Shown here in pieces: positions 1-7,650 of a stretch of 21,150 bases of DNA. The DNA comes from an uncultured Collinsella sp. (GTDB lineage Bacteria; Actinomycetota; Coriobacteriia; Coriobacteriales; Coriobacteriaceae), in the NCBI GenBank assembly GCA_900541135.1, contig UQIG01000035.1, positions 1 to 21,150 on the forward strand, in the 5' to 3' direction. The translations under genes were made by a program, and so were the position numbers. The notes beneath the pieces are model-generated. The model made no database searches. It saw only the letters and a list, made by a program, of their open reading frames with translations, and was not told the origin of the DNA. The stretch's first letter is position 1, and the number at the start of each line of letters is the position of its first letter.

Positions 1-600
1 AGTCCCTTGCGGCGTAGTTCTTATTTAAGCCGTCCAAGTTTTGGGGTGCAGTTCACACTACGTGCGGCGGGGGTTCTTTCGTCCTGCGGAGTGTCCGCGA
101 AGGTCAGCCCTCAGATCCTGCTACGACTACGTCCTCGGATTGTGGGGCTGAATGAAGGACGTGGTTGAGGAGGCCTTTTGTCCCCTTCGCTGTTTCGCGG
201 CTTTGCCGCGAAACCTCGCGCCACTTTGGGGATGGATGGAGGTTTTGGCTGTTGCTGCCTTCTATCCCCGTGCTTTGGGGCTGGTTGCCTTTTTGGAGCT
301 CATCTTTATTCCTTATGCTGAATGAAAAGCCTTATGTTTTTGCAGGGGTGCATACTCGTCTTATTAATGTATAGAATCTCGTATAGTGCGAGTAAGATAT
401 TGCGCTGTCCGTTTTGTGTTTAGCAGAGATGTAGTTTGCATAATCTGGTCTAATCCCTGCTCTATTAAAATAAAGTTGCACGTAAATGGCGTAGATATGC
501 TTGAGCTGGGGTTCTGTACGCTGAGCGGATAAAAACGACCGTTCACCGTTCCGCTATTTTCAAAATGAATAAAATGAGCGATAAAAAGAATATAAACCTT
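1..600. other. gene-free region before arcC
   Basis: No convincing coding sequence is visible. The short open frames at 165-374 (+) and 364-546 (-) lack a ribosome site and any recognisable domain. The first 240 bases are GC-rich and hold small stem-loops: GCGGA/TCCGC at 86-98 and a better one at 192-214. From about 290 onward the base composition becomes AT-rich, unlike the rest of the window, as expected of a promoter region. A possible promoter is TTGCAG (340-345), a 16-base spacer and TATTAA (362-367), which would give a leader of about 300 bases before arcC. I do not recognise a riboswitch, T-box or structured RNA here. Confidence 0.5.
192..214. repeat. perfect 9-bp stem-loop
   Basis: GTTTCGCGG (192-200) and CCGCGAAAC (206-214) are perfectly complementary around the five-base loop CTTTG. 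No T-run follows on either side, so a factor-independent terminator is not supported. It could be a REP-like intergenic hairpin or the 3' end of a transcript that begins left of the window. Confidence 0.45.
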
Positions 601-608
601 AATATACT
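563..608 (+). promoter_or_regulatory. possible ARG-box half-site and -10 elements before arcC
   Basis: ATGAATAAAA (565-574) matches the first half of the Bacillus-type ArgR/AhrC box (CATGAATAAAAATKCAAK) over ten bases; the second half fits only with a one-base gap. TATAAA (591-596) and TATACT (603-608) resemble -10 elements, but no good -35 lies at the right distance from either. ArgR control of arc genes is well known, which makes the match interesting, but AT-rich DNA yields such matches by chance. Confidence 0.2.
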
Positions 609-671
609 CGCGTATCGCACGGACGCGGGTTATTAATGGGTTGTAGGCTTTTTACAGAAAGGATTCCAGCA

Positions 672-1634
672 ATGTCTAAGCCTCTTGGCAAGCCCGATCG
701 TATTGTCGTCGCCCTTGGCGGCAACGCCCTCGGCAACAACCCCGTCGAGCAGATCGAGGCCGTGAGCAACACCGCCCATGCCCTCCTCGGCCTCATCGAG
801 CAGGGCAACGAGATCATCATCACCCACGGCAACGGCCCGCAGGTCGGTATGATCCAGAACGCCTTCGCCGCTGCCCACGATGCCATCGGTACCCCCGAGA
901 TGCCGCTGCCCGAGTGCGGCGCCATGTCCCAGGGCTACATTGGTTATCACCTGCAGCAGGGCATCGGCCGCGAGATGCACAAGCGCTATAAGCGTTGGCA
1001 CGCCGCCACCGTCGTCACCCAGATCGAGTGCGACCCCGACGATCCCGCGTTCAAGAACCCGACCAAGCCGATCGGCCCCTTCTACACCGAGGAGCAGGCC
1101 AAGGAGTTCATGGCCGAGGATCCCTCCAAGGTCTTCGTCGAGGATTCCGGCCGCGGCTGGCGTCGCGTCGTCGCTTCCCCCGATCCCAAGAAGATCGTCG
1201 AGGCTGACTCCATCCTCAACCTGCTCGACAACGAGTTCATCGTCATCGCCTGCGGTGGCGGCGGCATCCCCGTCGTCCGCGACTACGAGAACAAGGGCTG
1301 CTACAAGGGCGTTCCCGCCGTCATCGACAAGGACCTGGGCGGCGAGCTGCTGGCCGAGGACTGCGACGCCGACGTTCTGTTCCTGCTGACCGCCGTTGAG
1401 CATGTCGCCATCAACTTTGGCAAGCCCAACCAGGAGGAGCTCGAGGACATCACCGCCGACGAGGCCGAGCGCCTTGCCGACGAGGGCCAGTTCGGCAAGG
1501 GTTCCATGGAGCCCAAGGTCCGCGCTGCCATCAAGTTCGCGCGTTCCCGCAAGGGTCGTACCTGCATCATCGGCGCTCTGGACAAGGCCGCCGAGACCAT
1601 GGCCGGCCTCTCCGGTACCCGCATCCACGAGTAG
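672..1634 (+). CDS. arcC: carbamate kinase
   Basis: This 320-residue protein belongs to the amino-acid kinase superfamily and transfers phosphate between carbamoyl phosphate and ADP, making ATP, ammonia and CO2 in the last step of the arginine deiminase, agmatine or related pathways; it acts in the cytoplasm. Visible family motifs, in order, are VALGGNAL near the N-terminus, THGNGPQVG, GWRRVVASP, ACGGGGIPV, AVIDKDLGGELLA, LLTAVEHVAINFG and GQFGKGSMEPKV. The length is normal for the family (about 310). The ATG at 672 is chosen over an in-frame ATG at 636 because GAAAGGA (657-663) sits eight bases before it. Codon use is strongly biased, suggesting high expression. No arcA, argF or deiminase gene is next to it here; terminators follow directly, so it looks monocistronic unless its partners lie left of the window. 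Confidence 0.96.
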   Translation: MSKPLGKPDRIVVALGGNALGNNPVEQIEAVSNTAHALLGLIEQGNEIIITHGNGPQVGMIQNAFAAAHDAIGTPEMPLPECGAMSQGYIGYHLQQGIGREMHKRYKRWHAATVVTQIECDPDDPAFKNPTKPIGPFYTEEQAKEFMAEDPSKVFVEDSGRGWRRVVASPDPKKIVEADSILNLLDNEFIVIACGGGGIPVVRDYENKGCYKGVPAVIDKDLGGELLAEDCDADVLFLLTAVEHVAINFGKPNQEELEDITADEAERLADEGQFGKGSMEPKVRAAIKFARSRKGRTCIIGALDKAAETMAGLSGTRIHE

Positions 1635-1656
1635 TCTCTACTCTGCTGACTCTCTT

Positions 1657-1680
1657 GTGGGCGCCAGGCAAAGCGCCCAC
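1657..1680 (+). terminator. hairpin downstream of arcC
   Basis: GTGGGCGC (1657-1664) pairs with GCGCCCAC (1673-1680) around an eight-base loop. No T-run follows, so by itself it is a weak terminator. It lies 20 bases before a much better one and may protect the arcC mRNA end or assist termination. Confidence 0.4.
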
Positions 1681-1700
1681 AAACTAGCCTCTCTTCATGA

Positions 1701-1732
1701 GCCCCGCAGTCCGCTCCGACTGCGGGGCTTTT
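1701..1732 (+). terminator. rho-independent terminator of arcC
   Basis: GCCCCGCAGTC (1701-1711) and GACTGCGGGGC (1718-1728) form a perfect 11-bp stem with a six-base loop, followed by TTTT (1729-1732). This ends the arcC transcript. An intergenic repeat copy begins eight bases further on, as it does after the terminator at 7517-7550. Confidence 0.88.
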
Positions 1733-1739
1733 GCTATTC

Positions 1740-1859
1740 ACCTAGTCCCCGATGGGTGGGTAGTCATTGGGGACGTTCTTAAACGACTAGTCAAACAAGA
1801 ACGTCCTCAATGACTACTAATTTAAATCTGTCCCCAATGACTGCGGAAAGCGCATCTCA
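1740..1859. repeat. intergenic repeat element, copy A
   Basis: Blocks shared with copy B are 1740-1754 (matching 7558-7572), 1756-1770 (7586-7600), 1773-1792 (7601-7620) and 1820-1849 (7621-7650, one mismatch in 30). A 16-base block at 1841-1856 also recurs exactly at 7719-7734. No coding potential is evident. Inside this copy, 1760-1780 and 1797-1817 are 21-base arms that are complementary at 20 positions, around a 16-base loop containing the palindrome GACTAGTC (1785-1792). The right arm is absent from copy B. Such hairpin-bearing short repeats are typical of REP- or MITE-like elements; no transposase is seen. Confidence 0.75.
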
Positions 1860-1898
1860 CACCGACGCATTGCTTTCGGGCCCTCTCTCCGTGCTCCC

Positions 1899-1945
1899 TA
1901 TAAGTTCAGCTGGACTCCCCGCAACCTGTTCCGCGTTGGCGGAAC
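1899..1945 (+). promoter_or_regulatory. possible promoter and leader hairpin of the PRD regulator
   Basis: TATAAG (1899-1904) is a five-of-six match to a -10 element, but no good -35 lies 16-18 bases upstream. Downstream, GTTCCGC (1928-1934) and GCGGAAC (1939-1945) form a perfect 7-bp stem with the loop GTTG, about 60 bases before the start codon. It could be an operator dyad or a leader structure. There is no T-run, so it is not a simple terminator. Confidence 0.3.
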
Positions 1946-2007
1946 GAGCGCGACGTGGAGTGTCATTCTTTACCGCGTTAGACTAGACGCAGGGAAAGGA
2001 GGAGGAC

Positions 2008-3903
2008 ATGGATGCTCTCGTCAAGCAGCTTGTAAATATGATCGAGGACGCTCAGCCTGTCGCTGTCGCGGTGCTTGCCAAGCGTCTCGAGGTAAGCGAG
2101 CGCGCCGTGAGAAACTATATCCATCGCGCAAACGACAAGCTTGCGGGGGTTGCACGCATCGTTGGCAGCAAAGGGCAATATCGTATCGATGTTGCACATG
2201 CAGATGAGCTTGCTCGCTTGCTAGACGGTGCGGCTCTGGCCCATCCGGGCATTCCTGATACGCGCGACGGCCGTGTGTCCTTCCTTCTTAACGACCTTCT
2301 CATGCGGTCCCAGTGGGTGACGATTGAGGAGTATGCGGATTTACTCTACGTTTCGGCGCGAACTCTGTCCAATGACATGCGTCTGGTAGAGCAGAAACTC
2401 GCCCAATTTGACTTGACGCTCGAAAAGCGCCCTCGCTATGGAATCCGCGTTGCGGGTGGGGAGTCGCAACGGCGTCTGTGTCTGGCCTCGCTGGTGAGGC
2501 CCGTGTTGCCCGACACCGACGATGCAGAGCTCGCCGAGCGCCTGCGGGCCATCGCCGCATGTGTGGACGATGCCCTGACTGCCTCGCCCGTCACGGTGAG
2601 CTCGCTGGCATCCCGCAATCTCATCATGCATCTTTACATCGCTCTTGGCCGCATCGAGCAGGGCTGCTATGTCCCGGCTGCAGAATCGGACGTTTTAAAG
2701 CTGGAGGGAACGCGCGAATACGCTGCGGCTTTCCAGATTGCCGCAAACATCAAGGATGCCCTGGGCGTGAGCATGCCCCGAGAAGAGGTTGCCTTTATCG
2801 CAATCCATTTGCTCGGCAGGGGCACGGGCGTGCCCGAGAAGGGCTCGGCCGTTATCTCGGACGAGATGTGGGAGATCGCTTCCGAGATGGTATGTGCGGT
2901 CAACGATGAGTTTAGGTTTGACTTTAGCAGCGATCTTGAACTTCGCATGAACCTTGCTCGGCATATTGGCCCTCTGGGCTATCGCCTTGAATATCACATG
3001 CATATGGATAACCCCATGCTGCCCGATATCAAGACGAGGTTTCCGTTGGCCTATTCGATGGCGGCCGGCACCTCGCAGGTACTCGAGCGTCATTTTGGCA
3101 GCCAGCCCTCTGATGAGGAGCTCGGCTACATCGCCATGGCATTTGCCCTGGCCCTCGAGCAGCAAGCCGACCAGCCGCGTCGCAAACGCATCCTGATCGT
3201 GTGCGCCTCGGGAGCGGGAAGCGCCCGTATGCTCGAGCACCAGTACCGCAAGCAGTTTGGTATGTATATCGAGTCGATTGAGACATGCGACGTCGGCCGC
3301 GTGGGAACGCTCGACTTTTCGCACATCGACTACGTGTTCACAACGGTGCCGCTCAACGTCAAGTTGCCTGTGCCCGTCCGCGAGGCCGATTTCTTCTTGG
3401 AGACGAGCGATGTCAACGCTATCCGCAAGGTGCTGAGTGATGACGCTGCGCAATCGGACTCCCTGAGCGCTTTCTTTAGCCGTGCCCTGTTCTTCAACCG
3501 CGTTGAGGCGTCGTCGAAGCAGGCCGTTCTCCGATATCTCTCCGAGCGCGCCGTCGAGAGCGGCCGTGTCGATGCCCAGTTTGCCCAAGAGGTTGCCGAG
3601 CGCGAGAGCGCGAGTGCCACCTCGTTTGGCAATGGGGTGGCCATGCCCCATGGGATGCATCCTTTGAGCGCCGAGGCCTTTGTTACCGTGGGCCTGCTCG
3701 AACATCCCATTCTTTGGGACGAATACGGCCATGAGGTCGATATCGTCTTTATGGTGTCGTTTGCCCGGTCGGGCGGCGATGAGACGCGGATCTTGAGCTC
3801 GCTGCTCGCTGAGATCTTTATGGACCGCCAGGGGGTCGAGCGCTTACGCGAGCGCCGGTCCTGGCATGAGCTGATGGCGCTTGTGCAAGCGCATACGGCT
3901 TAA
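2008..3903 (+). CDS. PRD-type transcriptional activator with EIIB- and EIIA-like domains (LicR/MtlR type)
   Basis: This 631-residue protein is a DNA-binding activator of sugar PTS genes, controlled by phosphorylation. Two helix-turn-helix segments lie at about residues 8-60 and 88-155. PRD1 follows (about 170-275, His208 and His267), then PRD2 (about 285-385, His319), an EIIB-Gat-like domain starting at 393 with the phospho-cysteine motif CASGAGS (Cys399), and an EIIA-fructose-like domain (about 488-628, AMPHGM, His548). It is not a BglG RNA-binding antiterminator, because the N-terminus is HTH and no CAT domain is present. Where PRD2 normally carries its second histidine, the sequence reads GYIAMAFALAL, so that site is lost. 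A strong ribosome site, AAAGGAGG, lies at 1996-2003. The gene lies 115 bases before the PTS genes on the same strand and is the obvious regulator of that operon. Confidence 0.93.
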   Translation: MDALVKQLVNMIEDAQPVAVAVLAKRLEVSERAVRNYIHRANDKLAGVARIVGSKGQYRIDVAHADELARLLDGAALAHPGIPDTRDGRVSFLLNDLLMRSQWVTIEEYADLLYVSARTLSNDMRLVEQKLAQFDLTLEKRPRYGIRVAGGESQRRLCLASLVRPVLPDTDDAELAERLRAIAACVDDALTASPVTVSSLASRNLIMHLYIALGRIEQGCYVPAAESDVLKLEGTREYAAAFQIAANIKDALGVSMPREEVAFIAIHLLGRGTGVPEKGSAVISDEMWEIASEMVCAVNDEFRFDFSSDLELRMNLARHIGPLGYRLEYHMHMDNPMLPDIKTRFPLAYSMAAGTSQVLERHFGSQPSDEELGYIAMAFALALEQQADQPRRKRILIVCASGAGSARMLEHQYRKQFGMYIESIETCDVGRVGTLDFSHIDYVFTTVPLNVKLPVPVREADFFLETSDVNAIRKVLSDDAAQSDSLSAFFSRALFFNRVEASSKQAVLRYLSERAVESGRVDAQFAQEVAERESASATSFGNGVAMPHGMHPLSAEAFVTVGLLEHPILWDEYGHEVDIVFMVSFARSGGDETRILSSLLAEIFMDRQGVERLRERRSWHELMALVQAHTA

Positions 3904-3926
3904 GGCTTCTTTTGTCGAAAACCCTG

Positions 3927-3982
3927 CCTGCCTGCAATAAACCTCGAGGATTGCGGGTGGGAGATGGGCGTTTCGAATATTC
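3927..3982 (+). promoter_or_regulatory. dyads between the regulator and the PTS operon
   Basis: CCTGCAAT (3931-3938) can pair with ATTGCGGG (3950-3957) with one G-T pair; between them lies the palindrome CCTCGAGG (3942-3949). Further on is the palindrome GAATATTC (3975-3982). TTGCGG (3951-3956) with GAATAT (3975-3980) at an 18-base spacing is a weak promoter match. No T-run follows, so there is no terminator between regulator and operon. These dyads are the best candidates for the activator's binding site, but I know no consensus that confirms this. Confidence 0.3.
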
Positions 3983-4018
3983 AAGTACAAACCAAACATC
4001 ACGGGAGAGGAGACCGTT

Positions 4019-4345
4019 ATGGACGATCAGGGAACCGAGATGGTTTCGTTTCAGCTGGTCGCTGCAGCGGGAGAGGCGCGCAGCCTTGCCTTCGAAGCCC
4101 TTGAAAAGGCAAAGGCGGGGGATTTTGACGCTGCCGCCAAACTCATGAAGCAGTCAAAGGATGTGGGAATCAAGGCTCACCACATCCAAACGCAGCTGCT
4201 TTCGACCGAGGCGGCGGGCGAGCATCTGTCGGTGGATGTGTTGCTGGTCCATGCTCAGGACCACCTCATGTGCTCCATGCTTGCTCAGGAGCTCGTGCAG
4301 GAGCTGATCTGCCTGTATGAGCGCACTGCAGCCAAGAACGCCTAA
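4019..4345 (+). CDS. PTS lactose/cellobiose-family EIIA
   Basis: This 108-residue cytoplasmic phosphocarrier takes phosphate from HPr and passes it to EIIB. It is all-helical and matches the LacF/CelC/ChbA family in length. The signature LLVHAQDHLM holds the phospho-histidine His78 and the metal-binding Asp81, at the same numbers as the well-studied LacF. A second family feature is the helix with IKAHHIQTQLL (residues 51-61). GGGAGAGGAG just before the ATG supplies the ribosome site. It is the first gene of the EIIA-EIIB-EIIC-glycosidase set and is separated by 46 bases from EIIB. The family handles lactose, cellobiose, chitobiose or other beta-glucosides; the GH1 enzyme downstream favours a beta-glucoside. 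Confidence 0.94.
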   Translation: MDDQGTEMVSFQLVAAAGEARSLAFEALEKAKAGDFDAAAKLMKQSKDVGIKAHHIQTQLLSTEAAGEHLSVDVLLVHAQDHLMCSMLAQELVQELICLYERTAAKNA

Positions 4346-4391
4346 CGGCGTGCGGCGACTATCCAACCAATCAATGCGAAGGGAATCCCTT

Positions 4392-4685
4392 ATGAAGATC
4401 CTTCTTGTTTGCGCAGCTGGCCTGTCTACAAGCATTCTGATGAAGAAACTCGAGAAATACGCGGAGCAAAACGGCATCGAGCTCGATATCGATGCGGTGG
4501 GTATCGGCGAGTATCAGGAGACCTGCGCCGATTATGACGTGCTGCTCTTGGGGCCGCAGGTGTCCTACCAGCTCAACACCGTCAAGCAGGGGAGCGGTAA
4601 GCCGACCGCGGTCATCCCCGCACAGGACTACGGCATGGGCAACGCCGCCAACGTGCTGGCACTCGCCCAGTCGCTGTTGGGCTAG
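4392..4685 (+). CDS. PTS lactose/cellobiose-family EIIB
   Basis: This 97-residue cytoplasmic subunit passes phosphate to the sugar during uptake. The N-terminus MKILLVCAAGLSTS has the P-loop-like motif with phospho-cysteine Cys7. The central LLLGPQVSYQ is also family-typical, and the length is normal for CelA/LicB-type subunits. The ATG at 4392 is chosen over in-frame ATGs at 4317 and 4374 because GAAGGGAA (4378-4385) is well placed and because family members begin directly with this beta strand. The gene starts 46 bases after EIIA and ends nine bases before EIIC, consistent with one transcript. Confidence 0.94.
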   Translation: MKILLVCAAGLSTSILMKKLEKYAEQNGIELDIDAVGIGEYQETCADYDVLLLGPQVSYQLNTVKQGSGKPTAVIPAQDYGMGNAANVLALAQSLLG

Positions 4686-4694
4686 GAGGCGACC

Positions 4695-6044
4695 ATGGAA
4701 AAGTTCATGACCCTGCTTCAGGAAAAACTGACCCCTATTGCCAATTTCTGCGGCACCGAGCGCCACTTTGCCTCCATGCAAAAGGGCTTTATGAGCGCGA
4801 TCAGCTTCATCTTGGTCTCTGCCGTCTTTATGATCATCGCCAACCCGCCGGTCACGGCCGACCTGGTGGCGCAGGGCGGGTTCTGGTCCGTCTTTGGCCC
4901 TTGGCTCGATTTTGCCACGGCCAATAAGCTCACGCTGCTCATCCCGTTCAACATGACGATGGGCATACTGTCGGTGATCGTGACGTTCGCAATCGCCTAT
5001 AACCTGGCGGGCACCTACAAGATGCCCAAGCTTAACGCCGGTATGACCTCGCTGGTGATGTTCCTGATCGCCGCGGCGCCGTCGTCCTACTACCAGCTTG
5101 CTGATGAGTCCGTGCTCCAGGCGGTCCCCTGCACCTATCTGGGTGCGCAGGGCCTGTTTACTGCCATCATCGTTGCCCTGGTCTCCGTCGAGGTCACGCG
5201 CTTCTGCCAGACCAAGGGCATCACCATCAAGATGCCCGATGGCGTGCCGCCGTTTTTGTCCGAAACCTTTGGCGCCATCGTGCCTATGCTCGCCAACATC
5301 CTCATCTTCTTTGGTGGCAACCTGCTGATCCAGATGATCGATCCCACGCTGTCCATCCCCTCGGTTATCGAGAAGCTGCTCGCTGCCCCGCTTTCCGTCG
5401 CAGTTGACTCTGTGCCCGGCGCACTGCTTATCTGCTTCATGACGCTGCTGTTTTGGTGCTTTGGCGTCCACGGCAACATGATCGTGATGCCCATCACCGC
5501 CCCGGTCACGCTTGCCGCCTTTGCTGCCAACGCCTCGCTCTACGCTGCTGGGCAGCCGCTTGAGTTCCACCCGGTACTCATGTCGATGGTCATCAACCTC
5601 ATCGGCGGCACGGGCAATACGTTCTCTTTTGTGGCGCTCTGCGCGTTTAGGGCAAAGTCGCAGCAGCTTAAGGCATTTGGCAAGGCATCGATCGTGCCGA
5701 GCTTCTTCCGTATCTCCGAGCCCGCGATCTTTGGCGCACCCATCATCTTCAACCCGATCCTCATGATTCCGTTTGTGCTGGGCGGTATGATTTCGGCCCT
5801 GCTGTATTGGGGTGCAATCTCACTGGGTCTTGTCTCTAACTTCTACATCTTGGTGAGCGGCACGTTCCCCATCTTCGTTCAGGGCTTTATCCAGTGCCTC
5901 GACCCGCGCATCTGGGTATTTACGATCGTTTTGATCGTGGTCATGGCTGTGGTCTGGTACCCGTTCTTTAAGGTGTACGACAACCAGCTCCTGGCACAGG
6001 AGCAGGAGAACGCCGCGGCAGCTTCTGCCAAGGATACTGAGTAG
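4695..6044 (+). CDS. PTS lactose/cellobiose-family EIIC permease
   Basis: This 449-residue integral membrane protein translocates the sugar while it is phosphorylated by EIIB. The hydrophobic segments fit the EIIC lactose/cellobiose fold of about ten helices. Family features visible include GFMSAISFILVSAVFMIIA near the N-terminus, LLFWCFGVHGNMIVMPI in the middle, GGTGNTFSFVALC, and the sugar-binding SEPAIFGAPIIFNP, which corresponds to the conserved NEP loop of CelB-type permeases. The C-terminal tail is hydrophilic and rich in Glu and Ala. AGGAGG stands just before the start, whose ATG lies nine bases after the EIIB stop. The glycosidase begins two bases after this stop codon. Substrate is not readable from sequence; cellobiose or another beta-glucoside is most likely. 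Confidence 0.95.
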   Translation: MEKFMTLLQEKLTPIANFCGTERHFASMQKGFMSAISFILVSAVFMIIANPPVTADLVAQGGFWSVFGPWLDFATANKLTLLIPFNMTMGILSVIVTFAIAYNLAGTYKMPKLNAGMTSLVMFLIAAAPSSYYQLADESVLQAVPCTYLGAQGLFTAIIVALVSVEVTRFCQTKGITIKMPDGVPPFLSETFGAIVPMLANILIFFGGNLLIQMIDPTLSIPSVIEKLLAAPLSVAVDSVPGALLICFMTLLFWCFGVHGNMIVMPITAPVTLAAFAANASLYAAGQPLEFHPVLMSMVINLIGGTGNTFSFVALCAFRAKSQQLKAFGKASIVPSFFRISEPAIFGAPIIFNPILMIPFVLGGMISALLYWGAISLGLVSNFYILVSGTFPIFVQGFIQCLDPRIWVFTIVLIVVMAVVWYPFFKVYDNQLLAQEQENAAAASAKDTE

Positions 6045-6045
6045 C

Positions 6046-7500
6046 ATGGGTTACTTTGACAGAACGTCTGCTGTCGGTATGCCCGAGGGCTTTTTGTGGG
6101 GCGGCGCGCTCGCTGCCAACCAGGCCGAAGGGGGCTGGAACGAGGGCGGCCGCGGTATGTCGCACTCCGACCTGATTCCACAGGGTCCCGACCGCTGGGA
6201 TGTGATGTTTGGCAGGCAAAAGCCCGTGGATGATCCGGACAGGCTGTATCCATGCCGTTGGGGCAACGACTTCTTCCATCATTGGCGCGAGGACGTCGAG
6301 CTCTTTGCCGAGATGGGCTTTAAGTGCCTGCGTCTTTCAATTTGTTGGAGCCGTATTTTTCCCACAGGGATGGAGGCCGAGCCCAACGGTGAGGGCTTGG
6401 AGTTTTACCGTCAGGTATTCGAGGCGCTGCGCGAGCACGGAATCGAGCCGCTCGTGACGCTGTCGCACTACGACTATCCGTTGGCTCTGGTCGAGCACTA
6501 TGGTGGATGGCAAAGCCGAGAGATGATCGAGCGGTATGCGCACTACGTCGAGACCGTCGGACGTGCGTACCAGGGCCTCGTGCGTTATTGGCTCACCTTC
6601 AACGAGATCAACAGCGTGGCGCTGTCCTATCTCAACGCGGGCGTCACGCTCGAGGATGAGCGTGACCGTGCAGCCGTGACCGCGGCGTTCTCGCACCATA
6701 TGTTTATGGCGAGCGCTCGCGCCGTCGAGATCCTGCACAAGATCGATCCCGCAAACAAGGTGGGTTGCATGATCGCTGCCGGTGCGACCTATCCGTACCG
6801 TTGTGCGCCCGAGGACGTATGGCTTGCGTATGAGGAGGACCGCGGCCGCTACTTCTACACTGACGTGATGGCTGCGGGCGCCTATCCTACTTGGAAGCTG
6901 CGTGCGCTCGAGAAAGAGGGTGTTTACGTGCCCTTTGAGCCGGGCGATACGGAGTGTCTGGCCGAGCATACCGTCGACTTCATCTCGTTCTCGTACTATT
7001 GCTCGCGCTTGGTGTGCGCCGATGACCAGGTGATCGCTGAGAAGGCGGAGGGCAACGTGTTCCCGACGCTGCGCAATCCGTACCTCAAGGATAAAGAGAC
7101 TGCCTGGAAATGGCAGATCGATGCGCTGGGTTTGCGCGTGACGCTTGCCGGCTACCACGATCGTTACCATCTTCCGCTCTTTATCGCTGAGAACGGTGTG
7201 GGCGGACTCGATGCGCTGGAAGACGGCAAAGTCCACGATGCGTATCATATTGATTACCTGCGCAGGCATATTCTTGCGCTACGCGATGCAATTGTCGAGG
7301 ACGGTGTTGACCTGATGGGATACACGCCGTGGGGCTGTATCGATCTGGTATCGGCCTCGACGGGGCAGATGAAGAAGCGCTATGGCTTTGTTTATGTCGA
7401 TGCCGATGATACGGGCAAAGGCACGTTCGATCGCTACCGAAAGGACAGCTTCTGCTGGTATCAAAAGGTCATTGCATCAAATGGCGAGGACTTGAGTTAA
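6046..7500 (+). CDS. GH1 6-phospho-beta-glucosidase
   Basis: This 484-residue cytoplasmic enzyme hydrolyses the 6-phosphorylated beta-glucosides delivered by the PTS to glucose 6-phosphate and the aglycone or glucose. GH1 landmarks are FLWGGALAANQAEGG near the N-terminus, the acid/base Glu187 in TFNEIN, the nucleophile Glu382 in IAENGVGG, and YTPWGCIDLVS at 426-436. The phosphate-binding triad of the 6-phospho subgroup is visible as Ser438, Lys444 and Tyr446 in STGQMKKRY, which separates it from plain beta-glucosidases. Only one base lies between the EIIC stop and this ATG, and the upstream AAGGA is rather distant, so translation is probably coupled. The operon ends with a strong terminator 17 bases downstream. 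Confidence 0.95.
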   Translation: MGYFDRTSAVGMPEGFLWGGALAANQAEGGWNEGGRGMSHSDLIPQGPDRWDVMFGRQKPVDDPDRLYPCRWGNDFFHHWREDVELFAEMGFKCLRLSICWSRIFPTGMEAEPNGEGLEFYRQVFEALREHGIEPLVTLSHYDYPLALVEHYGGWQSREMIERYAHYVETVGRAYQGLVRYWLTFNEINSVALSYLNAGVTLEDERDRAAVTAAFSHHMFMASARAVEILHKIDPANKVGCMIAAGATYPYRCAPEDVWLAYEEDRGRYFYTDVMAAGAYPTWKLRALEKEGVYVPFEPGDTECLAEHTVDFISFSYYCSRLVCADDQVIAEKAEGNVFPTLRNPYLKDKETAWKWQIDALGLRVTLAGYHDRYHLPLFIAENGVGGLDALEDGKVHDAYHIDYLRRHILALRDAIVEDGVDLMGYTPWGCIDLVSASTGQMKKRYGFVYVDADDTGKGTFDRYRKDSFCWYQKVIASNGEDLS

Positions 7501-7516
7501 CCCTTGCAAGCCTGTT

Positions 7517-7550
7517 GCCCCCGCGGTCCGCTTCGGCCGCGGGGGCTTTT
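7517..7550 (+). terminator. rho-independent terminator of the PTS operon
   Basis: GCCCCCGCGG (7517-7526) and CCGCGGGGGC (7537-7546) form a perfect 10-bp stem around a 10-base loop, followed by TTTT (7547-7550). It resembles the arcC terminator in loop sequence as well as stem, and is likewise followed by a copy of the intergenic repeat. Confidence 0.9.
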
Positions 7551-7557
7551 GTTATTT

Positions 7558-7650
7558 ACCTAGTCCCCGATGAGACCCTCATTCTGTGGGTAGTCATTGG
7601 ACGTTCTTAAACGACTAGTCATTTAAGTCTGTCCCCAATGACTGCGGAAA
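7558..7650. repeat. intergenic repeat element, copy B
   Basis: The shared blocks are 7558-7572, 7586-7600, 7601-7620 and 7621-7650, matching copy A at 1740-1849. This copy has a 13-base spacer (7573-7585) where copy A has one base, and lacks the 27 bases (1793-1819) that hold the right hairpin arm in copy A. It therefore looks like a deletion derivative, or copy A has gained an arm. Both copies lie in the same place relative to a terminator. Confidence 0.72.

Noticed and set aside
165..374. 69-codon frame before arcC as a possible small membrane protein.
   Set aside because: No ribosome site, includes the 192-214 hairpin, and the hydrophobic look comes from a T-rich strand.
633..1628. A 331-codon open frame antisense to arcC, and similar long antisense frames at 2695-3732, 4371-5570, 9017-10393, 10876-12249 and 15462-16418.
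   Set aside because: They mirror highly biased GC-rich codons of real genes, have low-complexity Gly/Asp/His/Arg-rich translations, and show no domain or ribosome site.
3904..4018. An RNA antiterminator (RAT) site of BglG type before the PTS operon.
   Set aside because: The regulator has HTH domains and no CAT RNA-binding domain, and no terminator overlaps the dyads here.
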